Below, piece after piece: positions 1 through 11,177 of a stretch of 64,000 bases of DNA. The stretch is from NCBI GenBank assembly GCA_004123355.1, contig SCHM01000008.1, positions 119,501 through 183,500 on the forward strand, read 5' to 3'. Under the pieces are notes generated by a model. It was not told the DNA's origin. It made no database searches and saw nothing but the letters and a program-made list of their open reading frames with translations. Within the stretch, counting starts at the first letter, position 1. Each line of letters opens with the position of its first letter. The DNA is from Amphirosellinia nigrospora. Its lineage: Eukaryota > Ascomycota > Sordariomycetes > Xylariales > Xylariaceae. The position numbers were made by a program, and so were the translations under genes.

Positions 1-669
1 AGTGCTGCTGCTGCACAGGATCCCGGTACTTGGCTGGACCTACATGCGGAGATGAAGAAGGACTTTCAGGAAGCACGCCGATGCCTAGCTAGGCGAGACG
101 CCGCGACTGAGAACGCCGTTGCTCTTGAGGCCGGGTCTGCCGCCAAGAAGGCTCTCGTGAAGGCCGGGGGTTTGTTGACGTGTCTCCGCGACGGGCTGAA
201 GGTGATGGAGAGTGCAAGGAGGCTAGGGGATGGTGAGATCCGGCGGAGGAAGGACCTACTTGCAGCTGCGCGTGTCGATAGGGAAGACCTCGAGAAGCTG
301 AGCTCGGCCATCTCCGCTACGTCCAAAGCCTCGGAAAAGGGCGCCGTCCGCCGCAGATAAGGCTGCCCTCGTCGGGCCGCGACGTCCAAGGCTCGTGGAA
401 GAGTCCTCGGAGCGCCATTGCCGGAGACGGAACAGACGAGGGAGTTGGATAACCTAGGGGTCGCGATGCTACAGAGACAGACGATGCATGAGCAAGACCA
501 AGATGCCGAGGCCCTTGGCAAGATTATTCGCCGCCAACGCGAGATGGCTGAGGCTATTCATCGTGAAGTTGAGGAGCAGACAGACATGCTGGATCATGTC
601 AATTCTCAGGCCGATGTCCTTGCTGGCAAAGTTGGAGTCGCCAAGAATCGCGTTAAGGGGGTATCGTAA
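1..669 (+). pseudogene. vam7: Vam7-like vacuolar SNARE, 3' part, frame broken
   Basis: The reading frame is open from the left edge and matches the linker and C-terminal SNARE region of Vam7, the PX-domain Qc-SNARE of vacuole fusion. The linker carries KRALVKAG-like and GEIRRRKDLL segments at about 52-300. The heptad SNARE helix lies at about 430-650 (LDNLGVAMLQRQ, then RRQREMAEAIHREVEEQ). The N-terminal PX domain would lie to the left of the window. The frame meets TAA at 358-360. Conserved protein continues in another frame (DKAALVGPR, from about 344), then returns to the first frame at about 385 (GRVLGAPLPETE), so two compensating indels must be present. No GT..AG pair explains this. The C-terminus (VAKNRVKGVS) looks complete. 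It is either a pseudogene or two sequencing indels; the family call is strong. Confidence 0.75.
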
Positions 670-1168
670 CCGAAATCTTATATGAGATTCGTTGTTTGGC
701 CAGTACTGGTGTTTCTGGATGCCGTTATCGAAGCAGTCGAGGTCTCTCGTGGGATCATGGATTGGGCTGTTTGGGCGTTGAGTATGCATGTATGCTGTTG
801 CAGGTTCAGTGAAGAAGACACTGGATGGGTTTCCGTTCATGGCGATAATTTTACGTCGTTTCGCTAGGTGGTACTGGCGCGGGTATGTTGTGTCATGATC
901 ATCATCGTCATCATATAAGGTTCGGCACGGTTGGCTATTCATCACTGCATTGGCGGGCGAAAGTTTGATATTTATACATTATTTATTAACAATAATAAGG
1001 TTATATACACATACTAGCAGGAGCGTCACAATGGATCGAAAGGCATCCGTATTGTCCTTGGAGGAGTGGAGGCTCTTTCAACCTTGAGTATGGCTTCGAT
1101 GCCGTCGGTTGCCGCGTCCTGCATCGCCTCGGATTTCAGCTATCACGCTGTTACGTGATCCGCTTGTG
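670..1168. other. intergenic, no gene seen
   Basis: The short open frames here overlap in several directions and show no family signature. An A+T-rich patch lies near 970-1015 and could hold the 3' end of the vam7-like gene. Confidence 0.5.
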
Positions 1169-2809
1169 TCAGACCAGCGACTGTGCTTCATTTGGTTCAT
1201 TCAAGATCAAGGCCAAAGTGCCGAGACGTTCTCGTATCTCGCCAAACGCGCGAGTCGAGTCCCTTGAGCAAGCCGTTAGTTCGTCGAAGTTCGTTCTCAT
1301 TTGGGATCTATACGACTCCCTGTCCGCCTCAAGCTCCGCCTCCATTCTTCCTTCAACAAATTCAATTTTGCCTCCAGCTCCTCCCTCCATTCTTCCTTCA
1401 ACAAATTCAATTTTGCCTCCAGCTCCCCCTCAACGAATCGAGTTTAGGCATTTTGGCATTCCTCCCGTCGATCATAGCTGGCGTCGCGCTTGACCGATCC
1501 AACACTCGATTTTGCAAATGGATCCATCGATTGAGACGCGGTGACCGTCCCCGACCAGCATGATCTCCCGCATCTGGGGTGGATATAGCCCTCGAGGCAG
1601 TACGTGGCTTGCTAGCCCTTACTAGATGACGAGAGGGTGAGTGCCTTGTCGTTTTGGACGACAATGTAGGAGAGGCGATAGGGTAATGGGCAGACGAGGC
1701 CTTTGCAGCAGAGTAAGTAGGCGAGAATCTTGACAACGACTTCGGATTAACGCAGGAATCGGCGTGGCTACAACCTCGAGGGTCGGTTGAGGGCTCATCG
1801 GGGATGGCGAGCTGTACCGTGATCCATTCTCTGCATCTCTCATACTGCTGTCGTTGATATCAAGGTCGGTGCCGTTCTCAGAGTGTCCGTCCACAATCGT
1901 CAAATTGTTTTGAGCCCACGGCTCAAGGAATGGTCGTATATCTCTTTGGCTTTGCGTAAACGACTCGCCCCAGAGACGCGTGTAATTGGCGAGTAAAGGA
2001 ACCTCGGCTCTGCGTGTTTCTGCTGGGGAAAATACATAAAGATCGCTGAATCCATACCCTTCCAATACCCGTCTCGGACGTTCAGACTTTCATCCCGCGG
2101 TTCCAGCATCCATTCGATTTGCAATTGCTGCATACGAGCTTTCCATTTCCAGTTCGGGTGTGAAAGATGTGACAGGATAAGTATGGACAATATCCCTTCA
2201 GGTGTATGAAGACCTGGTGCTTGCCAAGTGGATCTATGGATATCCGCCTTTGCGTTCTGGAGGCCCTCCTTCCAGTTGCCTCCTGTCATCCATTTTTCCA
2301 AGTGATCGAACACTGCGTCCAGATCTTTCGTCAACTTGTGACGGGATACGTGGTCATCTTTACTGGAGCAAAGAAGGTGATGCATCACTTCATCTCCGCG
2401 CAGATGACCGAATTCTCCAGTCAGACCTTGGGCATAATGTGTCGGAGAAACGTGTAGGCCTTCAAAACCATCTTGAATTGCATCGTGTCATTCATTTATC
2501 GTGCATAGCCCATGCCAGACTGACAATCCAGTCGTTGGTCGGCGACGCCTTGACATCATCCAAACGAAAAGTCTTCCTGTCGAAAATAACCGATCCTACG
2601 GCAGGCAACCAGTCTGTCATGGGGAACGCGCCCACCGTCGACTGTTTCCCTTGGCCATTTGGATATTGGTATACTCTGTTTGCAGTTGCTACGTGTATAC
2701 AAATGTTATTCGTATTATTAGTATAAAGGGACAAGTGAAAAAAACACGTCAAATCCGGAAACTTCAAAACAGCACAGAACAGAGGTGGCAAAAGAAGGTG
2801 CAGAAGCAA
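1169..2809 (-). pseudogene. broken gene, unknown N-terminal part with C-terminal coiled coil
   Basis: Three long minus-strand frames follow one another as if one protein had been cut by frameshifts. They are 2809-2492 (TDWLPAVGSVIFDRKTF), 2480-1900 (HYAQGLTGEFGHLRGDE, then DDHVSRHKLTKDLDAVFDH) and 2065-1622, which ends in a Ser/Pro-rich stretch. Further down, different frames read RDASYDRRE and then a Glu/Lys/Leu-rich coiled coil made of a duplicated 15-residue unit, ending near 1169. At about 2495 the frame changes within a few bases and stops lie on both sides, so this is not an intron. I do not recognise the family. Whether all parts belong to one gene is inferred from order and strand. 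Confidence 0.45.
1341..1430 (-). repeat. 45 bp tandem duplication coding 15 coiled-coil residues
   Basis: Two almost identical 45 bp units follow head to tail (CATTCTTCC begins at 1343 and again at 1388). Read on the minus strand they give EELEAKLNLLKEEWR twice. The unit length is a multiple of three, so the duplication kept the reading frame of the surrounding broken gene. Confidence 0.85.
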
Positions 2810-2917
2810 ATTGCAAGGCCCCTGAGTACCTAACTTGCTAGATACAGGATCCTAATATGGCATAGCGGCTTACTCGACATGGTATATACTCGGTAAGAGT
2901 TTACCTGTGCTAGGAAA

Positions 2918-3065
2918 CAGGGATCTAGACACACGGATCCAACCCGGGACAAAGAGACTCTCTGTATATAGTCAAGTAGTCACATAAAGCCAACGGAGAT
3001 GACTTCACTGATTCTCCGTGCAACAAAAGATGTTTGCACCCTATCCTTGCAAGGTTCGTGATAAC
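2918..3065. repeat. dispersed repeat, copy 1 (second copy at 13666-13805)
   Basis: This segment aligns by eye with 13666-13805 in the same orientation. Shared stretches include AACAGGGATC, GACAAAGAGACTC, CGGAGATGACTTCACTG and ACAGATGTTTACACCCTA (the last differs by a few bases between copies). Divergence is mostly transitions. I cannot define the ends; it may be part of an LTR or a non-autonomous element. Confidence 0.7.
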
Positions 3066-3564
3066 CTGAGTACCATGTAAGCATGTTGAGTAGAACATGG
3101 TTACCGAAATTTGACATGGTCAATGCAATCATTACCTATGTATGCCCTCCTTCCCCGGGCCATTTAGGTAAGTACTGTGTATCTATGAATGTACTCACTA
3201 CCTATGTACGTACTGTAGCTGGCAATGGGTGTTGTATTAGGGATACTTTATTAAACGTTGCTACAGGATTCTATTTGCACGTTGCCTATCTTGCCATATT
3301 TCGGTTAATACCTATTGGGACGCCGGGGAGAGCGTGGGAGGAGAACTAACGATGACGACAACGTTGAAGTAGCTCAACCTTGTTGATAATTATCAGGAGG
3401 CACCAAATTCTCTCGTGTGCGGATATGTATACCTCATCTACTGGTCTAACCCCTAGTTATAGGTTCCTAGTCGGGTATTATGGGCCAACGAGGCGTTGTG
3501 CAAGGGCTTAGGCAAGGGTTTTGGACAAGGGCTTCGACAAGGTACGCTCAGGCTAGGCTATAGC

Positions 3565-3806
3565 TTTTACAGGTCCCAGGATGACGATTGTGTAGCGCTG
3601 TGCTAAAACCAGAAGAGCAAGAGTACTGCTACTCACAAGGCTGTTATATGAATCCAACTAGAAACATAGGTGTTGATCAGTCTCGAAGCTTTTTTGCCAC
3701 TTAACAGCCCCTGGTTGATAAGTAGACATGGTAAAATTCCTACCCAAAATTCCCTGCCAGTACAAGCCCTACCGCCGCGCTACACAATCATCATCCTGGA
3801 GACATG
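3565..3806. repeat. short inverted-repeat element (MITE-like)
   Basis: The left arm at about 3574-3604 (GATTGTGTAGCGC at its inner end) is the inverse complement of the right arm at about 3775-3806 (GCGCTACACAATC). About 30 bases match with a few mismatches, and the arms are about 170 bases apart. No coding frame lies between them. This is the form of a small non-autonomous DNA transposon; no target duplication could be fixed. Confidence 0.55.
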
Positions 3807-5747
3807 TACGCTGAATTTGGGTGTAGGTACCGTAATTCTAATATAAAACTACCTAGTCAGATTTCACAACGCTCTACCACACCTTTTGGTTCCAGGTCGG
3901 CCACTGCGAACGATTGCATGTGCAGGAGAGGTAAAAAATCATGCCATCCGGCCTCCGATGAAGTGCACGTCTCGCATGGCAACAATCTGAATAATTCGGT
4001 ATAACTCACTTCCAATTGCATAAAGGAAATGTTCTCCCGTAACCTTTGATGTACCCATCCGGTCAATGGTATGAAATATCAAGTGGAGACTCGCGTCTGT
4101 CACACGGGCTCGCCAAATACTACCCTACGAGGCTGAGGCAGTCGTACGAAGTTATCGTGAGTCTCAAGCAGATACCAAAGCTAAACTCGAACACCGAGAC
4201 ACCTGCTTCTCCGGCTACACAGTCCGCGAAGGAAGATTATGGGCACAAAAGGGCCCGAAATCCTCCCTCCTGAGGAATAGAAAACTTAGATCTATATGGC
4301 CCCTTTGGCACCATAGTTGCTTATTACCCAATCTGAACCCAGGTCGGCTACTCGACATCAAACTAGCCGTTTCTAGTCAGTCCCCACCTGCGTCTCTTGA
4401 CTGCTCAACAGCCCATCTAAATTGGGTTAGAATCAGAGCAGCCAAGAAGTAATTAAGCAACAATTCAGAAATAACAGTGTTAATTTTTCTTCATAATAAG
4501 CATCTGCTTACCACTTTAAGTGGTGCCACTATTTATAGCACAAGGCTTTGGACAACCAGCCTGTGGTAAATACGGAATCAACTCACGATATGCATGGCGG
4601 GTTAGGTTTTTACTCGTTTACGACCCCTGTTACACGTATCTCGCCTACGGCTTCAGCCCTCGGCAATTTGGACCATTTTGAGTAATATTGGCTACACAGT
4701 ATTAGATTTGAAGGAATGAAGCTATTCCCAAGCCCTCAATCAGAGCCCTTGTAACAATCCCAGTCACCGCCAGAACCCGTATCAAGGGAACAACAGGTCA
4801 TTCAGACCCATCTCCATTGAGCCCGACTGGCTTGGCGAAATTCAAACATATTGTAATTGTGTACCGCGCGCAAGAGCTTGTACAGTTATCATCCTGGGGA
4901 CCTGTAGATGGTTGGTAAACCCCGCTTTACCGTTGTGGGCTAAGACGTCCAATCTACACGGTAAACCATTGTGTGGAATGTCCTGATTGCAACCAGAAGA
5001 TTAGAATAACAGGCAATATCATACTTCCAACGCATGTGTAATTCGTGGGCTTTCATCAAGCCTCTGGTACGCCGGCGCCGGTTGTCCCTAAAGCAAACTC
5101 GAATTCCTCGCTTGTGTATGTCAACTTGGACTGCGTAACCGCAATAGCAGGTTTGCCATTGTATTTATAGGCCATTCCAAGGGTGAATATACATATGAGA
5201 GATACGCGTTCAGGCAAAAAGGTACAAAATGGATGTTCTAGGTGGTATTAGGTACGGATCTACTCCTCCACAAAATCTAAAATGTGCCTCTTCATTTCTA
5301 CAACTCTTTGTATGTACAGATCAATACATTTGGATTGGGCTTGGCATCACTATCCGGTACAATTGGAGGTAGCTGACGACAAATATCGTCAGCCTCAGCT
5401 TTTGGCTTTTCCCTTTGGTACTGTTTTTTTGTTTTCGGGTTTCTCTGAGTCATCAGCACGCTGATTCCGTGTCTGATATGTCGGTGTGGATGCAAAGCCT
5501 GGTGTCCACATGAATTAATTATCCTACTATTTGCCTGTCGTCGCAACGACGATCGTTTCCCGGGAACTAACCCCAGTTTCTTTTCGTAGTCTGTGACAGG
5601 AAAAAGGACCTTGTCAGGTATTTTGGGCGCCCTAGTTGGCAGTCCATCGACGATCCACCGCGCAGCAAGTATCTCGTTTCACGGTTGGAAACACCCAAAC
5701 TGGATACAAACCTATCGCCTGGAGCGTGACCTTGTCGAAGCCCTTGT

Positions 5748-6180
5748 CTAAACTCCCTTGCACGAAACCTTGTTAGGCAGACTCTGGATTAGGAAAGCTG
5801 GGTCGTTACGGCACTTTTGGCTCCATAGATGATTACTAGCTAAATTGACTCTATCTAAGTCCTTACACACAAGTCCTTCACAGGTTTGGCTTATCGCTTT
5901 ATTATTCCAATTTAATATTGATGCCTTCCCTGACAGCCCAGCGAGGTACCACAAATCCTCGCGGCTGTTCTGCAGTTCAGCAATCATACAACCTTCTTCT
6001 CTGATGTTTGCCGTAGCCACTTGCTTGATGGACGCTGGTTTTGCGTTGTCAGTCGTTTAGATTTGGGTGGTAGTCTCTTGCTTTGTCTTGTCTGACTCGT
6101 TCCCTTCCTAGAACTTAGTGTGTTGCGTTGGGTTAAACTGCTAACACTGCTGTGAGCTTTGGGGCGACTTCTACATGGAT
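5748..6180 (-). pseudogene. unrecognised coding relic, paralogue-like to its neighbour
   Basis: Minus-strand frames here read LSSRKGTSQTRQSKRL, then PPKSKRL, and in another frame (6020-5748) REDLWYLAGLSGKASIL and DRVNLASNHLWSQKCRNDP. The basic PPKSKRL block resembles PRKSKRL in the neighbouring relic at 6184-7001, which suggests tandem duplicates. The two parts are in different frames, with TGA in the first frame at about 5980. The composition looks like real protein rather than chance translation, but I do not recognise the family. Confidence 0.35.
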
Positions 6181-6183
6181 GTG

Positions 6184-7001
6184 TTAATACAACGTTCCGA
6201 AACTTGACGATATCTCATGTACTGAGGTAGACTTACTCTCTTTAGACTTTGAAGTTCTTGGAGGTAACTGGCATACATTACCAGTATCATCGGCAAAGTC
6301 GGTATCATGATTTGTACTGGATGTGGTACCAGAGCCGATCTTAAAGTTGTCGTTCAAGTCACGACTGTTGTAACCCGAACGACAATCTGTGGGAAAGTCC
6401 TGAGTTCTTGTCGAGTTGTGATAAGAGCTAGCTGATTTTTTCTCATTCGATTCATCAATGCCAATGAACTTGAATACCTGTTGTCCATATCCTGTCCAAT
6501 ACATGATCTCGAAGTTTCCGGGATCACGAACTAAGGGGTCAGTGAGGAGTTCTTCGGCTAGTTTGTTGGCTTCTTCCGGAACCCTCGCCCTCAAGCTTGA
6601 AATAGTGGCAAAGGCCTTTTGGCGCCATTCCTGATACTGGCTATGATATAGATGCCAAGAGGAAACAAGTTTTTCGCGTACATCCTTAACCCACGTGAAC
6701 TGGTTCGCTTTAAGGTTACGTAGCTCCTCAAGAAGCTCATTTCCATAAAAGCTGGCTGGGGAGTGGGGTGGCTCAACCCAGGCGTGATTGTTAAACGCTC
6801 ATGGACCAGATGGACTCGTTCCGGCTGTCCCTCTCCTTTGTTCGAATTTGAAGGGGATACCCTTGCCAGTCGTTTTGACTTTCTGGGCAACTGCTGAGTC
6901 CGCGCACTGTAATCAGTACCTGCTGAGTTCGATTTGTTGCCGTTTCGTTGCGGTGCCACGTTGTCGATGGAATAGTTCCGGGCTTTCTGAGAACGAGCCA
7001 T
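6184..7001 (-). pseudogene. unrecognised nuclear-like protein, one frameshift
   Basis: The start taken is the ATG at 7001 (MARSQKARN). The first 70 residues are basic, with QQLPRKSKRLARV. The frame ends soon after LVHERL near 6795. Protein continues in the next frame (NNHAWVEPPHSPASFYGNE, then LRNLKANQFTWVKDVREKL and AEELLTDPLVRDPGNFEIM) to a Ser/Thr-rich tail and TAA at 6184. One missing base near 6795 would account for the break, and no intron fits. The function is unknown. The length of open, non-repetitive sequence makes a former gene likely. Confidence 0.45.
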
Positions 7002-7130
7002 GCTGCGTGCGTTTCCAAGGGATGAACAATATAATATGATAGGGGCTGTGAGTTGCTCTGTACCCAGTGTGGACAGAGGGACCTGCTTGAAACCAGGCAC
7101 GTAGTTACGACTTAATATATTTCTCCTCAC

Positions 7131-8370
7131 AATCTAAAGGGTTCCGGTCACGTATATATACACGAAGGTTTACTAAATCTGCCCCGTGGGGTCGCTGTGG
7201 CCAAATACCGACAGATGGAATGATACAAACTTGTGGGGAGCATCAAAAGAAAGGGGAAGGTTAAGATCCGAACCTCCCCTATCCCAAAGGTCTCGCAGTA
7301 TCGACTTAACCGTAAGTGTCACATAGACTAGCCACAACATATGGCTATAGGAGCCTTACAAAGTACGGGAGGACCTGTAGGCCGATTTTACTCCGATCAT
7401 GTTCGTAAGTTAGGACATAGGCACATGGGTATTATATCAAGGGTTAGAATAGCCTCGACCTTGGAGGCCTGCGAGGAGGAAAAGGTCCTGGAATTGGTGT
7501 ATAAATTTAGGGCATAGACGAGGTTACATAAAGTTACATAATAGAGTAGAATTATGTCAATAGCTAAATCGAACCCTAATTTCCAAGCACTAAGCTTGTA
7601 ATAGGTTATGCATATATACCTAAGTGAAGTACAGTACCTACCTAGGTCATACTGTTATATTATTAAACTCTTACACCTATTGTACTTTGCACAGTGTAAA
7701 ACTGCGAAACTGTATACCATAATCCTTGACAACGGCCCAGAGTGCAAATTTAAAAAAAAATACTTCGATTTGAGTATTGATACCTTCGCACGTCATACTG
7801 CCAGGGGACCTTACTGGACCCCGAGTACATGGTATCAACGGGTAGATAATAAAGCCACTAATAATTACACGCCAAAGACAACAAATCGTCACTGTGAAGG
7901 GTTGTAGCCTTAACCCTAAATAGAATATACACCCCCAACGAATCGGAGGCTTCTCCGAATGTCCTACATACAGGGGCAGTAACGGCACAGCCGACCAAGT
8001 ACATATATCTCCAACTCTCGGTCAACCACGCAGACGTCACGCTACTGTAGGAAGCTAGGTCTCCACCTTGGTTATTCCCTAGGTTATTCCATGGTCCTTT
8101 TGCCAGAAGGAGCCTCACCGCAATGGGGTATTGTCTAATGCGGTTAGGTGTGACAAGTTAAGCATGTGAGTGTAACAGGTTAGCCAGGCTGGTAAGCCTG
8201 TGACCTGGGGGTAATGGCTCTGGCTCTGAGCCATTTCTCTGTTCTTTATCATAGTTAATATAGGTAAGTGGTATAATAAAGGCTATATATAATCGGCTTA
8301 TCCTATTTACTTTACAATAATCAAAGAGTTAAAAAGTACACTGATATACCTTCCGTTTCATCAACCATCA
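7131..8370. other. gene-poor stretch with a dispersed repeat
   Basis: No supported gene. It contains a dispersed repeat copy at about 7464-7600; the rest is A+T-rich with short overlapping frames only. Confidence 0.5.
7464..7600. repeat. dispersed repeat, copy 1 (second copy at 14955-15285)
   Basis: Blocks shared in order with 14955-15285 are GGAGGCCTGCGAGGAGG, AAAGGTCCT, GTATAAATT, CGAGGTTACAT and CCAAGCACT. Copy 2 carries extra sequence between the blocks, so copy 1 is internally deleted or copy 2 has an insertion. The origin is unknown. Confidence 0.6.
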
Positions 8371-10857
8371 ATGAGCTTCGTAGACGTCCTATAGCACGTC
8401 AACCAAAATACCACCTTCGAGATGCGTCTACAGGCACAGGAAGCGTCAGTGAAACTATCCCATTTACCCACCACTAATGCTGATCATGAATTAGGTGCCT
8501 ATGTATCGACTTCGGAATAACAGCTCCAAGTTATCTTTGGCCTATATCAATGATCGTGGTCGGAAGATTCTGGTGCGGGTGCCTTTCAGCGGTCCAAGGG
8601 AACACCCAGAACACCGGGACATGCGGGCGACATACACCAATTTGTTGCTTTTGCCGGCGTTGACCAAACAAACCACCTTGTAATAGGACGACCAGCCCTG
8701 GTATAGTAGCCCCGACCCTACATCAGAGCCCAGTGACACTAGCTTATACTTTATCAACAGGCTCTGGATCTGAACATTCCTCTTAAAACCATCCTCACCT
8801 ATTTCGCCGGTATCACCCGGACAACGACCATTAAAGGATTGCCCGGAGGCAAGGCTTTGAAAAATTCTGTCAGCAGGGGAATAATCACGGAGTTCATGAT
8901 GCAAGATGCTCTCATTCGTCACTTTAAGTTTCTTCTCAATCTTGCGGAAAGTCAAGCGAGGCACAAAAGGTCGTTATCAAGGTACACAAACCCTAAGGTT
9001 CAAACTCCCAAGCAGAAAGGAATTGACTAATTCAACATAGGCAGTTGTGCTTACTTATCCAACTTCTTATGTTTTAATGAGGAGTCTGGAGATTTTGACA
9101 AGTACACGAATAAATACATCAGCTTGGTATGTTCGTTGTTGGGTGACGATATGATAATCGCGACCTTGAGTGAAGGCCAGGCTGCGGCCTTGTATGTTTG
9201 CGAGGATTGTGAAGACAGTTGGGAGCTACAGATCGTGAAAACCGGAATAGGTTATTGTTTGGAGACTTGAACAAATCAAAAGGGCTTAATTTGCTTGTAG
9301 TAGACGGTGGGCTAGCACACTAGTATGTCTCTTTATTTCTTTCTAACTTGCCTCTTTACATTTGTTGGCTAAGCTGCCCGACAGCCGAGTCGTTTGCCAC
9401 CGTGACTGACACGAGCGGAAACAGAATCTGCAAAATATGTCCATCTATTTCGATAACGTCGGCGAAGTGGCACATGGCATGTCCAATGTGCCACACGGTT
9501 GCGTTACGGGCACCCTGGGTGGTAGCAATCTTGCGAACGACAAGATCAGAAGGATAGTAGAGGACAACTTCAATGCCCTGGTTAACCAGGGACAGCTTCA
9601 AGAGGGAGAGCTGTACGAATCCCCGTCTCATACTCCCTGGACTACGATCTAGTGGATTCTCAAGCCGCCTTCTGTTTTGCGCGCCGAATGCTAACCTTCA
9701 TCTTAATATAGCGCGGCCCTGATGCTAGAATTTGACGAGAAAAAGAAGAACTTGAATTACATGACCAAGGATGCGACCATAACTCTCCGTTCGACCACCA
9801 ACGAGTACCGCAGTATCCTCTTGGGTTCTAATGAGCTGCGTGACGCTTTCCAGTCGGCTTTCCATCCCGGGACTGTAATCCTACGGGATGAGTTGAAACG
9901 ATTGGTTAAAGAAGCCCGGGACTGTACCGTTCTATTCTGCGGAGGCAGTTACTCAATCCTGGTTAATATAGTGAAGTCAGTCGGATGCTGTTGGACATCG
10001 AGTTCGATGCTCTCGTCAATCATAATATAACTTTCAAGCATACATTCTTGCGCGATGAAGTATATTGGTACGTCTTTCTCACGCGGGTACTTTTCTTGTT
10101 GCTAACATTCAATAGGTCATCGGCTGTTGCATCTGGAGGGGCTTTATCTATGTTGCGTTATCCTTCACCCATTGAACTATTGGATCGGTCCGCCATCGGT
10201 ATTCAGAAAATCGTAGAGGACAAGGACGGGTGGGTAGGAAATAATCATGCCAAATTACTCCTCGGTAGCCCAGGCGATCCATCATATGATGTCGACATCT
10301 CCATCCCAAAGCAGCCAAAAAAATCCTCAAAGTTCTACCTTGTTTGCGACCCGACGTACCTCTCTAAGCACTCGTCGGATCCTGGTAAATGCAACTTGAC
10401 CAAACCTCCACGCATCCGTATTCCACCACCTGGGGAAGAGGTACGGGGCAAACCCGGGCCATATGACTTAGAATTTACCATAAGTCCTGAGGAGATCCCA
10501 AAAGGCAAGGTCAGGTTTTCTTTACGCCGCGCGAACATGAACGAGAGGATTGGGGATATTTGGAGTATTACTCTCCAACTAAGTTGTTGCAGTATCGATA
10601 AAGTGACGAACAGTGACATGGATAAAACGTGGTATCTGGTGTTACAGACAGACCCAGCATCCAAACTTCTTCGTGTGGCAAAAGATGGTTACCTGCCACT
10701 GTGGTGCAGCAGCTGCGAAGAGGAAATCAGTCAAGTCGCAAAGGCCTGTGAGTCCTGTGAGAAACACAACCTCTGTTCGGATTGTTATTCGCAAATCGAC
10801 AAGAACTACGCATCGCATTCGTTTATCGACGTTGACATGGATACACAGGTTACCTAA
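8371..10857 (+). pseudogene. HSP70-like protein with C-terminal ZZ-type zinc finger, decayed
   Basis: The N-terminal half is badly broken: CIDFGIT (phosphate-1-like) near 8497, LVRVPFSGP near 8570, LKTILTYFAGIT near 8790 and SEGQAAALYVCED near 9170. The C-terminal half is better kept: 9723-9960 (ILRDELKRLVKEA, CTVLFCGGSYS) and 9985-10857 (MLLDIEFDALV, SAVASGGALSML). These follow the fungal HSP70-like (Hsp12A-type) order. The last 45 residues hold three CxxC pairs (CSSC, CESC, CSDC) followed by a His, which is a ZZ-like finger. A 48-base intron at 10068-10115 fits. At about 9945-9970 one base is missing and a TAA replaces a sense codon. Chaperone function is not expected. Copy 13445-12574 is its relative. 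Confidence 0.7.
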
Positions 10858-11177
10858 CTTTGTATGAAGGATCGAGCTACGTTGGGGCTTATAGTATACG
10901 TACCACGGCAGGTAGCTTTTGGTGGGAGTTTTTCTATGTCGACTACCTAGTTGGCAACGGCTTACTGAGTAATTAATACTTAATTTTATTTATGTAAAAG
11001 TAGCCACGAGTTAAGTAGGGCAGCACCTTCTACTTATATTAAGTCATGTTATGCAACTATTCGCAAAAACGTATCAATATACGTAGCGAGAATAGGTACC
11101 ATATCCATGAGACTCGCGACATCGCAATAAAGGATGATACGACCACAAAAGCGTCGACAGCCGTAGGACTGGCTGGT
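10858..11177. other. intergenic, A+T-rich
   Basis: This spacer separates the HSP70-like relic from the ZZ-finger relic. It has an A+T-rich core at about 10960-11060 and no gene. Confidence 0.5.

Larger units (their letters stand above)
2834..5747. other. gene-poor stretch with repeat relics
   Basis: No gene can be supported over about 2.9 kb. Open frames are short, overlap on both strands and match nothing. The stretch contains one copy of a dispersed repeat (2918-3065) and an inverted-repeat element (about 3565-3806). Near 4885-4910 there is a further fragment like the right arm of that element (CATCCTGGGGACCTGTA). The composition suggests old transposon debris. Confidence 0.5.

Noticed and set aside
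358-417. Intron as the cause of the break in the vam7-like gene
   Set aside because: No GT donor and AG acceptor pair fits the frame; conserved residues continue through the segment in another frame.
2202-2726. 174-codon plus-strand frame
   Set aside because: Antisense to the minus-strand relic at 1169-2809, which shows more protein-like segments in consecutive frames.
8542-8964. 140-codon minus-strand frame
   Set aside because: The plus strand of the same bases carries HSP70-like motifs (LVRVP, LKTILT..AGIT), so the minus frame is a shadow.
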